This document shows positions 1 through 6,779 of a DNA stretch of 45,541 bases, one piece after another (the first letter of the stretch is position 1; each line of letters begins with the position of its first letter). The translations under genes were made by a program, and so were the position numbers. The stretch spans positions 1 through 45,541 of the forward strand of contig NZ_JAEEAP010000019.1 in the NCBI RefSeq assembly GCF_016103465.1, in the 5' to 3' direction. The notes under the pieces are model-generated. The model was not told the origin of the DNA. It worked only from the letters and a program-made list of their open reading frames with translations, and ran no database searches. Source of the DNA: Streptomyces sabulosicollis. GTDB taxonomy: Bacteria > Actinomycetota > Actinomycetes > Streptomycetales > Streptomycetaceae.

Positions 1-2
1 CC

Positions 3-665
3 ACCGAACCGGCCCCCGCGCCCCCGCCCGACCACCGCCACGCCCTGTTCGCGCTGTTCCGGGACGGCCAGTGGAGGAAGACCCTGCTGTTCTGGTGCGC
101 CTCCTTCGGCGGACTGCTCCTCGTCTACGGCGTCAGCACCTGGCTGCCGACCATGATGCGCGGCCAGGGCTATGAACTCGGCTCCGCCCTGGCCTTCCTC
201 ATCGTCATCAACCTCGGTGGCATCGTCGGCATGCTGGTGGCCGGGCGCATCGCCGACCGCTTCGGCGCCGCCCGGGTCGCGGCGGTCTGGTTCGGCTGCA
301 CCGCCATCGGTATCTATCTGCTGGGCATCCACATGCCGCTGGCGCTCACCTACACCGTGGTCTTCCTGACCGGTCTGTGGCTCTTCAGCGCCCAGACCAT
401 GGTCTACGCGACCGTCGCGGGACACTCCACCACCGAGAACCGCGCCACCGCCGTCGGCTGGACCTCCGGCATGGGCCGCTTCGGCGCCGTGTTCGGGCCC
501 TGGCTCGGCGGTCGGCTCGTCGCCAACGAGGCGCAGGACTGGGGCTTCACCGTGTTCGCCGCCACCGCGTTGCTCGCCACCGTGATGATCGGCCTCACCG
601 GGCTCCGTACCGTACGGAGCACACCGCGGAGCGGCCCCGCACAGCCGGTGTCCACCACTGGCTGA
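3..665 (+). CDS. MFS transporter, aromatic acid:H+ symporter-like, 5'-truncated by window edge
   Basis: Only the C-terminal 220 residues are present; the frame is open to the first bases, so the gene begins upstream of the window. The visible part holds about six hydrophobic segments after a soluble loop that ends in a basic-aromatic stretch (FRDGQWRKT), as at the start of the second half of a 12-helix major facilitator. The loop motif GRIADRFGAAR is the repeated MFS motif A. The style resembles the AAHS family (PcaK/BenK-like, aromatic acid uptake with protons). The neighbour is a CitG/MdcB-like gene, so a malonate or related acid cannot be excluded as substrate. The family call is fairly secure; the substrate is inference. 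Confidence 0.8.
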   Translation, partial: TEPAPAPPPDHRHALFALFRDGQWRKTLLFWCASFGGLLLVYGVSTWLPTMMRGQGYELGSALAFLIVINLGGIVGMLVAGRIADRFGAARVAAVWFGCTAIGIYLLGIHMPLALTYTVVFLTGLWLFSAQTMVYATVAGHSTTENRATAVGWTSGMGRFGAVFGPWLGGRLVANEAQDWGFTVFAATALLATVMIGLTGLRTVRSTPRSGPAQPVSTTG

Positions 666-759
666 CGCGTCCCCCTCGGGAAGGCGCGTCCACTCCCGGC
701 CCACCACGCCGCACAGCGGGATCACAGGAACGCCTGAGGCCCGTCAAAAGTTCGCCCGC

Positions 760-765
760 TAGCCT
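760..765 (+). promoter_or_regulatory. Putative -10 element TAGCCT of a leaderless transcript
   Basis: TAGCCT ends six bases before the ATG at 772 and no ribosome binding site is visible between them. This is the geometry of leaderless mRNAs, common in Streptomyces. No good -35 is seen, so support is modest. Confidence 0.35.
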
Positions 766-771
766 CCGGGC

Positions 772-1635
772 ATGCCGATGACGCGCTCCACGGATGAGGC
801 ACTGGCACGGGCCGCCGTACGCGCCCTGATCGCCCAGGCGGAGCTGACGCCCAAACCGGGACTCGCCGACACCCGGGATCTGCAGGCCCGCGCCACCGGT
901 GCGGATCTGCTGGCGCTGCGCTGGTCGGCCAAGGCGCTGACGCCCGGGTTCGCGGCCATGGCCGCCGCCGCCCGCCGTCCCGGGGCACCGACCCGAGAGC
1001 TGCGCGAGGAACTGGGGGCCATCGGCCGCTGCGCCGAGTGGACGATGGCCCGGTCCGGTGGCGACGCGGCCACCGGCCCCCTCCACCACGGCGCGCTGTG
1101 GGTGATGGGCCTGCTGGTGGCGGCCGCCGCGCTGTGCCCCGGCGCCGGGCCCGAGGAGGTGACCGCCACCGCCAAACGGATCGCGGACCACCCCGACCGT
1201 GGCGCACCGCGCCGCCCCTCACCGGGTTCGCACGTCTCCGCCACCTATGGGGCGCCGGGCGCGCGCGGTGAGGCACGGGCCGCCTTTCCCCATGTGCGCC
1301 GCGCCCTGGACGCCCTGTCCCGGGCGCGTGCGGCGGGGGCCACCGAGGCGCAGGCGCGCCTGGACGCGCTGCTCACCGTGATGAGCACCCTCCAGGACAC
1401 CGGTCCGCTGTACCGGGCGGGCCCGCCCGGTCTGCGGCGGGTCAAGGAGGGCGCGCATGCCGTGCTCGAGGCGGGCGGCACCGCCACGCCCGAGGGCGCA
1501 GCCGCCCTGGGCGCGCTGGACGCGGAGCTGCGGGAGCGGGGCATCGCGCCGCGCGGAAGCGCCGCGCTGCTCGCGGGAGCCCTGTTCCTGGACGGCCTCC
1601 CGGCACCGGCGGTCCCGGCGCCGCCGGGGCGGTAA
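772..1635 (+). CDS. Triphosphoribosyl-dephospho-CoA synthase family protein (CitG/MdcB-like)
   Basis: This 287-residue protein resembles CitG/MdcB, which makes the 2'-(5''-triphosphoribosyl)-3'-dephospho-CoA precursor used as prosthetic group of the acyl carrier subunit of citrate lyase or malonate decarboxylase. Landmarks visible: TPKPGLAD near residue 26, a glycine/His stretch TGPLHHGALWVMG at 101-113, YGAPGARGEA at 159-168, LQDTGPLYRAG at 207-217 and IAPRGSAALLAG at 258-269, in the family's usual order and length. Streptomyces carry malonate decarboxylase operons, so MdcB is more likely than CitG, but no mdc subunit lies in the window; they may sit upstream of the left edge. The alternative start at 778 would remove two residues. 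Confidence 0.8.
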   Translation: MPMTRSTDEALARAAVRALIAQAELTPKPGLADTRDLQARATGADLLALRWSAKALTPGFAAMAAAARRPGAPTRELREELGAIGRCAEWTMARSGGDAATGPLHHGALWVMGLLVAAAALCPGAGPEEVTATAKRIADHPDRGAPRRPSPGSHVSATYGAPGARGEARAAFPHVRRALDALSRARAAGATEAQARLDALLTVMSTLQDTGPLYRAGPPGLRRVKEGAHAVLEAGGTATPEGAAALGALDAELRERGIAPRGSAALLAGALFLDGLPAPAVPAPPGR

Positions 1636-1671
1636 TGCCCGGGCGGTGACTCCCCCCGGGCCTTCCGGGGT

Positions 1672-2322
1672 TCAGTCCCGCGCCGGTGCCGTCAGCCCGT
1701 GGCGGTGGAGGAAGGCGTCGACGAGCCGGTCGGTGAACTCCTGGCCGACGGGCTCGCCGGTGACCAGCACCCGGTAGTAGACGGGGCCCACGAGCTGGTC
1801 GGTCTCGGCCGTCAGATCCAGGCCGGGCGGCAACTCCCCGCGCTCCACCGCCCGTACCAGCGGAAGGCGGTCGCGGCCGCGCTGGTCGTCGAGGTACCGG
1901 GAACGGAAGTCATCGGCGAACGCCGGATCGTGCTGCGCCTGGGCGATCAGGGCCTTGAAGACGGCACCGGAGTCGGACGCGCTGAGGAACCAGGCCAGGT
2001 CGCCCAGATAGGCGCGCAGGTCCCGGGCGAGGTCACCGCGGTCGCGCACGGGCAGGTCCTCGGCCACGTCCTGGAGGAAGGCGTCCATGAGGACGTCGGT
2101 CTTGGTGCTCCACCAGCGGTAGATGGTCTGCTTGGCGACACCGGCGCGGGTGGCGATGCCCTCCATGGTGACGCCCGCGAAACCCTTCTCGACCAGCAGG
2201 TCGTCGGCCGCGTTCAGCACCGCCAGCCGGGCCTGCTCGCTGCGTCCGTGCCGGTTGCCGTGGTGGCGTGCCGCCGGTCGGCCGGTGCCGGGTGTCCCGG
2301 TGGTCTGTGTCGCGCGTGCCAT
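1672..2322 (-). CDS. TetR/AcrR family transcriptional regulator
   Basis: The 216-residue protein has an N-terminal TetR helix-turn-helix (about residues 30-75; core GFAGVTMEGIATRAGVAKQT followed by IYRWW) and an all-helical ligand-binding C-terminal half of the common actinobacterial type. The ATG is preceded by GGGGAGG at good spacing. It converges on the CitG/MdcB-like gene, and upstream of it lies a small divergently spaced gene on the same strand, so its target is not obvious. Regulatory role is certain at family level; effector unknown. Confidence 0.92.
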   Translation of the reverse strand: MARATQTTGTPGTGRPAARHHGNRHGRSEQARLAVLNAADDLLVEKGFAGVTMEGIATRAGVAKQTIYRWWSTKTDVLMDAFLQDVAEDLPVRDRGDLARDLRAYLGDLAWFLSASDSGAVFKALIAQAQHDPAFADDFRSRYLDDQRGRDRLPLVRAVERGELPPGLDLTAETDQLVGPVYYRVLVTGEPVGQEFTDRLVDAFLHRHGLTAPARD

Positions 2323-2452
2323 CTCGCCTCCCCGGTCAGGATAGCGACCCGCCGGGACCGCCCCGCCCGGGAGACCCTCCCCGTGCAGGGCGGCACGGAG
2401 ATCCGCCGTCGCCTCCGAGCGACATGGCTGGGCCCGCCTGCCGGTGGGAGAT

Positions 2453-2474
2453 CACCGGCCCGCGGGCCCGGGTG
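2453..2474 (-). terminator. GC-rich hairpin downstream of the small repeat-peptide gene
   Basis: The perfect 12-base palindrome GGCCCGCGGGCC is flanked by CACC and GGTG. It lies just past the stop codon at 2491-2493 of the reverse-strand small gene, so an intrinsic terminator is plausible, although no T tract follows. Confidence 0.35.
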
Positions 2475-2490
2475 CCGAGAGGGGTGGTGC

Positions 2491-2661
2491 CTAGTCCCGT
2501 TCCCCTTCGGCCTGTGAGGGAGTCGTCCTCTGTACGTCGGGGTGGCCGGTGTCCTGCTCGTCGTCGCGCTCGCCCTCGGCCTGCGAGGGGGTCGTCCACG
2601 GCACGTCCGGGTGGCCGGTCTCCCGTTTGTGTTCGGTGCGGGAGGGGGCTGCCTCGGTCAT
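2491..2661 (-). CDS. Small acidic protein with two tandem 23-residue repeats, unknown function
   Basis: The 56-residue protein has a strong ribosome binding site (GGAGG, 5-9 bases upstream of ATG). After an N-terminal MTEAAPSRTEHKRE it consists almost entirely of two near-identical units, each containing TGHPDV, then PW or QR, then TTPSQAEGERD, joined by DEQD. It is hydrophilic, acidic, lacks cysteine and has no membrane segment, so it is predicted to be disordered. The repeats are also visible in DNA with a 69-base period. I do not recognise a function. A multi-core peptide precursor is conceivable, but no modifying enzyme is adjacent. A conserved Streptomyces small protein of unknown role is the safer reading. 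Confidence 0.65.
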   Translation of the reverse strand: MTEAAPSRTEHKRETGHPDVPWTTPSQAEGERDDEQDTGHPDVQRTTPSQAEGERD

Positions 2662-2964
2662 GTGATGCCTCCGCTCCTCGTTCCCTCCTGGTGCGGACGC
2701 TGCCGATTTTACGCCCGAATGCCCACGTCGGCGCGGTGCGGCCGGGCCGTGGCCCGCGCGGCGCCACCGTGTGCCACCGCCTCTCACGGGCTGTCCCCGC
2801 CCGGCCATGCGCTGATGTCGGCACGTGAGTATGTCTAGACCAGTGACATGTTCACTGCAATGATGGCCCTGCACTCACGGCACGGCACCCCCGCACCCCC
2901 CGCTTCATGTGCACTCCTCATTTCCCCCACTGACGCGGCCGTGCGGCCGCGCGAGAGGTGGCGT
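2662..2964. other. Intergenic region between divergent small gene and GH64 gene
   Basis: About 300 bases without a supported gene. The left part holds the ribosome binding site and presumed promoter of the reverse-strand small gene; the right part holds two overlapping palindromic sites (2829-2857). An open frame extends the GH64 gene back to 2848, but it lacks a ribosome binding site and would bury the signal peptide. Confidence 0.6.
2829..2857 (+). promoter_or_regulatory. dre-like (DasR) element overlapping a CAGTGA-N5-TCACTG dyad
   Basis: Read on the reverse strand, 2844-2829 is ACTGGTCTAGACATAC. Its first 12 bases match the published DasR consensus ACTGGTCTAGACCACT as I remember it; the last four differ. 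DasR is the GntR-family N-acetylglucosamine regulator of chitin and other polymer-degrading genes. Directly overlapping, 2841-2857 is a perfect dyad CAGTGA-N5-TCACTG. Both sit about 110-135 bases upstream of the start of the secreted glucanase gene. Confidence 0.5.
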
Positions 2965-4173
2965 ATGTCCAGACGGATCTCCACCCGATTCCGCACCCTG
3001 CCCCGCTGGGCGTCGGCCCTGCTCCTGGCCCTGGGCATGACCGCGCTGGCCCCCGAGGCGTCCGCCCGGCCGGCCGTGCCGAGCACGATCCCGCTGAAGT
3101 TCACCAACAACTCCGGGCGCGGCGACCAGATCTACGTCTATACGATCGGCACCCTGCTCTCGACCGGACAGCAGGGCTGGGCCGACGCCTCCGGGACCTT
3201 CCACCCCTGGCCGGCCGGTGGCAACCCGCCCACCCCGGCGCCCGACGCGTCGATCGCCGGACCGGCCCACGGCCAGTCCCTGACGATCCGCGTCCCCAAG
3301 CTCTCCGGCCGGGTCTACTTCTCCTACGGTCAGAAGATCGACTTCAGGCTCACCACCGGCGGTCTGGTGCAGCCCGCCGTGCAGAACCCCTCCGACCCCA
3401 ACCGGAACATCCTGTTCAACTGGAGCGAGTTCACCCTCGACGACTCCGGGCTGTACATCAACAGCACCCAGGTCGACATGTTCTCCGCACCGTACGCGGT
3501 GGGGGTGCAGGGCGCCGACGGCAGCGCGAAGACCACCGGGCACCTCAAGCCCGGCGGCTACAACGGCGTCCTCAACGCCCTGCGCGCACAGCCGGGCGGC
3601 TGGGGCAACCTCATCCAGACCCGCCCGGACGGCACCGTCCTGCGGGCCCTGTCGCCCGGACACGGCATCGAGGCGGGCGCCCTGCCCGCGAACGCGATGG
3701 ACGACTACATCAACCGGGTGTGGCAGAAGTACACCAGCACCACCCTCACGGTCACGCCCTTCGCCGACCGGCCGGCCACCAAGTACTTCGGACGGGTCTC
3801 CGGCGACGTCATGAACTTCACCAACAGCGCCGGAGCCGTGGTCACCAGCTTCCAGAAGCCGGACTCCGACTCCGTCTTCGGCTGCTACAAGCGCCTCGAC
3901 GCCCCCAACGACCAGGTGCGCGGGCCGATTTCGCGGACCCTGTGCGCGGGCTACAACCGCACCACCCTGCTCACCAACCCCAACCAGCCGGACACCGGCG
4001 ACACCGGGTTCTACACCGACGCCGTGACCAACCACTACGCGCGGATCATCCACGGCCAGATGGCCGACGGAAAGGCGTACGCCTTCGCCTTCGACGACGT
4101 CGGCCAGCACGAGTCCCTCGTCCACGACGGCAATCCGCAGCAGGCGTCCATCACCCTGGACCCCTTCAACTAG
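2965..4173 (+). CDS. Secreted beta-1,3-glucanase, glycoside hydrolase family 64
   Basis: This is a 402-residue secreted enzyme, the size of the laminaripentaose-producing beta-1,3-glucanase of Streptomyces matensis. I chose the ATG at 2965 because GAGAGGTG precedes it and a clean Sec signal peptide follows (basic MSRRISTRFR, hydrophobic core, cleavage near ASA-RPA at about residue 34). The body starts with IPLKFTNNSG, the thaumatin-like GH64 opening. In the family the catalytic pair are Glu154 and Asp170; here Glu in NWSEFTLDD and Asp in STQVDMFS lie exactly 16 residues apart (residues 155 and 171 of the precursor). It should cleave fungal wall beta-1,3-glucan outside the cell. The GH76 gene follows after 18 bases, so the two probably form one operon. 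Confidence 0.93.
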   Translation: MSRRISTRFRTLPRWASALLLALGMTALAPEASARPAVPSTIPLKFTNNSGRGDQIYVYTIGTLLSTGQQGWADASGTFHPWPAGGNPPTPAPDASIAGPAHGQSLTIRVPKLSGRVYFSYGQKIDFRLTTGGLVQPAVQNPSDPNRNILFNWSEFTLDDSGLYINSTQVDMFSAPYAVGVQGADGSAKTTGHLKPGGYNGVLNALRAQPGGWGNLIQTRPDGTVLRALSPGHGIEAGALPANAMDDYINRVWQKYTSTTLTVTPFADRPATKYFGRVSGDVMNFTNSAGAVVTSFQKPDSDSVFGCYKRLDAPNDQVRGPISRTLCAGYNRTTLLTNPNQPDTGDTGFYTDAVTNHYARIIHGQMADGKAYAFAFDDVGQHESLVHDGNPQQASITLDPFN

Positions 4174-4191
4174 GCCGGGAGGAGGCACGGC

Positions 4192-5658
4192 ATGAGACGC
4201 AAGAGACCACTGCGCACCCGCCTGGCCGCACTCGCCACCGGAGCACTCGCCCTGCTGGCCCCGCAACTCCTCCCGGCCACGGCCGAGGCGGCGCCGTCCG
4301 CCACCGTGTGCAACACGTACTGTGACGCCCGCGACCCGGCGCTCGCCCCGCAGAGCCGCACCCCCGTCACGGCCACCGTCTTCGCCCGCTCCATCGCCCT
4401 CCACTTCGACGACACCGACGCGATGGGCTGGGCCTCCATCGACAACGGCAGCCCCGGCGACGAGGTGTGGCTGGACCGCTCGTTCGACGGCGGCCGGACC
4501 TGGTCCTCGGGCAGCCGCCTCGGCAACACCGCCATCCCCGCCGGACAGCGCGGCTGGCGCACCCTGATGTACAACGTGGACGACTGGGGCGCCCATGGCA
4601 TCGGCGCGCTGCGGGCCTGCGGCAAGGCCGGGGACCGCGCCGACATCGCGTGTACGCCCTGGGCCCGTACGACCTGGAACGCGTGGGACCGCCGTACGGC
4701 CGCCGCCACCGCCCAGATGGCGTTCTACTCCTACGGCACCGGGCTGTTCTCCACCACCGGCTGGTGGAACTCGGCCAACGCCCTCACCGCCGTCATCGAC
4801 AACATCCGCGTCACCGGCATGCGCAGCTACGCATACGCGATCGCCCGCACCTACGACCTCAACCTCGGTGCGCAGGGCGGGCAGTTCCGCAACGACTACA
4901 TCGACGACACCGGCTGGTGGGGCCTGGCCTGGGTGGCCGCCTACGACCTCACCGGGGACTCCCGCTACCTCGCCACCGCCCGCGCCGACGCCGACTACAT
5001 GGCCTCCTACTGGGACTCCACCTGTGGCGGCGGCGTGTGGTGGAGCACCGCGAGGACCTACAAGAACGCCATCGCCAACTCCCTCTACCTCCAGCTGAAC
5101 GCCGCCCTGCACAACCGGATCCCCGGCGACACCGCCTATCTCCAGCGGGCGAAGGCGGAGTGGACCTGGTTCCAGGGCACCGGCATGGTGAACTCCTCGA
5201 ACCTGGTCAACGACGGCATCGACCTGGGCACCTGCAAGAACAACGGCAGCGCGGTCTGGTCCTACAACCAGGGTGTGCTGCTCGGCGGCCTCACCGAGCT
5301 GTACAAGGCGACCGGTGACGATTCCGTGCTCGGCACGGCCCGTCGCATCGGCACGGCCGCCACCACGTCCTCCCAGCTCAACACGGCCGACGGCATCCTC
5401 AGGGACCCCTGCGAGACCGGCGACTGCGGTGCCGACGGCCCGTCGTTCAAGGGCGCCCATGTGCGGGGGCTGGCCAAGCTGAACGCGGCCCTGCCCGACC
5501 ACCCCTACACGGCCTACCTCGAACGGCAGGCGGACCGCGCCCACGCCTCCGACCGCAACGCCCTGGACCAGTACGGACTGCGCTGGTCAGGACCGCTGGA
5601 CAAGACCGACGCGGCACGACAGCAGAGCGCACTGGACCTCATGAACGCGGCCTCTTAA
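4192..5658 (+). CDS. Secreted alpha-1,6-mannanase-like glycoside hydrolase, family 76
   Basis: The 488-residue protein has a twin-Arg-rich N terminus and hydrophobic core ending in ATAEAAP, so it is exported. The hallmark GH76 catalytic aspartate pair is present at about residues 238-239 in [12 protein letters not shown], and the repeated aromatic alpha/alpha-barrel segments ([17 protein letters not shown]) follow. Family 76 enzymes are endo-alpha-1,6-mannanases acting on yeast and fungal mannan. An N-terminal extension of about 130 residues ([13 protein letters not shown] to [10 protein letters not shown]) precedes the barrel. A strong GGAGGAGG site lies before the ATG, 18 bases past the GH64 stop. 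The glucanase and mannanase together target the fungal cell wall. Confidence 0.92.
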   Translation: MRRKRPLRTRLAALATGALALLAPQLLPATAEAAPSATVCNTYCDARDPALAPQSRTPVTATVFARSIALHFDDTDAMGWASIDNGSPGDEVWLDRSFDGGRTWSSGSRLGNTAIPAGQRGWRTLMYNVDDWGAHGIGALRACGKAGDRADIACTPWARTTWNAWDRRTAAATAQMAFYSYGTGLFSTTGWWNSANALTAVIDNIRVTGMRSYAYAIARTYDLNLGAQGGQFRNDYIDDTGWWGLAWVAAYDLTGDSRYLATARADADYMASYWDSTCGGGVWWSTARTYKNAIANSLYLQLNAALHNRIPGDTAYLQRAKAEWTWFQGTGMVNSSNLVNDGIDLGTCKNNGSAVWSYNQGVLLGGLTELYKATGDDSVLGTARRIGTAATTSSQLNTADGILRDPCETGDCGADGPSFKGAHVRGLAKLNAALPDHPYTAYLERQADRAHASDRNALDQYGLRWSGPLDKTDAARQQSALDLMNAAS

Positions 5659-5688
5659 GCCACGGCCACGGCCACGGCCACGGCCACG
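5659..5688 (+). repeat. Five tandem copies of the hexamer GCCACG
   Basis: Five uninterrupted hexamers begin immediately after the TAA of the mannanase gene and run into the palindrome at 5688-5703. Confidence 0.9.
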
Positions 5689-5703
5689 GCAGCGGCCGCT
5701 GCC
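5688..5703. terminator. Perfect 16-base palindrome between convergent genes
   Basis: GGCAGCGGCCGCTGCC is its own reverse complement and sits between the stops of two convergent genes (5658 and 5717). It may serve as a bidirectional terminator. The lack of a loop and of a T tract keeps confidence low. Confidence 0.4.
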
Positions 5704-5716
5704 GCGGCAGCGCCCA

Positions 5717-6625
5717 TCAGGGCCGCAGGACGAGCTTGCCGCGGCTGTGGCCGGTCTCGCTCTGCTCATGGGCCTCGGCGGCGTCGGCGAGCGGGAAGCT
5801 CCGCACCACGGGCACCCGCAGCCGGCCCTCCGCGGCGAGCCGGGCGTAGTCGGCGATGGCCGCGGTGGGGCGGCCGCCACCACCCGCGGAGAAGGTGACA
5901 CCGAGATCGGCGGCCGCGGGATCGGCGATGGTGACGATGCGGTCGGTCGTGCCGCCCCGCAGCTCGATCGACACCGGCAGTGCACCCTGGCCGGCCGCGT
6001 CGTAGACGGCGTCGACACCCTTCGGGGCCACGGCGCGCACCCGGTCGGCCAGGCCCTCGCCGTAGGCCACCGGGATCGCGCCGAGCGAGCGCAGATAGTC
6101 GTGGTTGCCGGGCGAGGCGGTGCCGATGACGGTGGCACCCCGGGCCACCGCGAGCTGGACGCCGACCCCGCCGACCGCACCGGCGGCCCCGTGCAGCAGC
6201 AGGGTCTCGCCCTCCTTCAGCCCCAGCAGGTCCAGGACGCGTGCCGAGGTCTCGGTGGCCACCGGCAGCGCCGCGGCCGTCTCCCAGTCGAGACCGGCCG
6301 GCTTGGCGGCGACATCCGTGGCCAGCGCGTACGGGGCGTAGGCCCCGGTGTCCGTCCAGCCCAGCACCTCATCGCCCACCGACCAATCGGTGACCCCGTC
6401 ACCGACCTCGTCGACGATTCCGGCCGCCTCCACACCCGGGATCGCGGGGAACGCGGCGGGGCCCATCTGCGGCATCCAGCCACTGCGGATCTTGTAGTCG
6501 AGGGGGTTCACGGCGGCGGCCATGACCTTCAGCCGCACCTGCCCGGGACCCGGATGGGGCTCCTCCGTCTCCTTCAGCCGCAGCACCTCGGGGCCGCCGT
6601 ACTCCTCATAGACGATCGCCTTCAT
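5717..6625 (-). CDS. NADP-dependent medium-chain oxidoreductase (quinone oxidoreductase-like)
   Basis: The 302-residue protein starts MKAIVYEEYGGPEVL, the standard opening of zinc-independent quinone oxidoreductases. It has the GroES-like substrate domain (NPLDYKIRSG, PGVEAAGIV, VGDEVLGW) and a nucleotide-binding motif GAAGAVGGVG at about residues 146-155. It ends in SRGKLVLRP, the usual C terminus. Structural-zinc cysteines are absent. The start at 6625 is supported by GGGAGTGAG. A 21-base dyad lies 31-51 bases upstream and is a likely operator. Such enzymes reduce quinones or activated enones with NADPH; the true substrate is unknown. Confidence 0.92.
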   Translation of the reverse strand: MKAIVYEEYGGPEVLRLKETEEPHPGPGQVRLKVMAAAVNPLDYKIRSGWMPQMGPAAFPAIPGVEAAGIVDEVGDGVTDWSVGDEVLGWTDTGAYAPYALATDVAAKPAGLDWETAAALPVATETSARVLDLLGLKEGETLLLHGAAGAVGGVGVQLAVARGATVIGTASPGNHDYLRSLGAIPVAYGEGLADRVRAVAPKGVDAVYDAAGQGALPVSIELRGGTTDRIVTIADPAAADLGVTFSAGGGGRPTAAIADYARLAAEGRLRVPVVRSFPLADAAEAHEQSETGHSRGKLVLRP

Positions 6626-6655
6626 CACTCTCACTCCCGTCAGCCCTGTCCAGAG

Positions 6656-6676
6656 GGCGTTGGTACCGACAACGCC
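6656..6676. promoter_or_regulatory. Operator-like dyad GGCGTTG-N7-CAACGCC
   Basis: Perfect 7-base arms flank a spacer containing the core GGTACC. It sits in the promoter region of the oxidoreductase gene, in the divergent gap with the LuxR gene. The binding protein is unknown. Confidence 0.6.
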
Positions 6677-6699
6677 ATCCTCGGCCGGGACATGCCCCG

Positions 6700-6749
6700 C
6701 CCCGGCCGTTCCTTCGGCCAGTTCCACCTGGCCCAAGGAACGGCCGGGG
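6700..6749. promoter_or_regulatory. Long inverted repeat, 22-base arms, 6-base loop, in divergent promoter region
   Basis: The arms at 6700-6721 and 6728-6749 are complementary over 22 positions with one mismatch, around the loop TTCCAC. Because both flanking genes point away from it, it is not a terminator of either. It lies just upstream of the -10 of the LuxR gene, so it may be a protein-binding site or a cruciform-forming control element. Confidence 0.65.
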
Positions 6750-6766
6750 TCGCGGGACCGGCCCAT

Positions 6767-6772
6767 TACGCT
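6767..6772 (+). promoter_or_regulatory. Putative -10 TACGCT of leaderless LuxR transcript
   Basis: TACGCT ends seven bases before the ATG at 6780, and there is no ribosome binding site between them. Confidence 0.35.
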
Positions 6773-6779
6773 GACGGAC

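Noticed and set aside
2491-2661. RiPP precursor for the repeat peptide
   Set aside because: No modifying enzyme, protease or dedicated transporter lies next to it; kept only as a possibility in the finding.
2848-2964. N-terminal extension of the GH64 glucanase
   Set aside because: No ribosome binding site at 2848, and the extension would place the signal peptide internally; it also overlaps the operator sites.
2905-5544. 879-residue reverse ORF opposite the GH64/GH76 genes
   Set aside because: Low-complexity Gly/Val/Arg translation, antisense to two clear secreted hydrolases; a typical GC-rich shadow frame.
6700-6749. Inverted repeat as an intrinsic terminator
   Set aside because: Both neighbouring genes are transcribed away from it, so neither would be terminated there.
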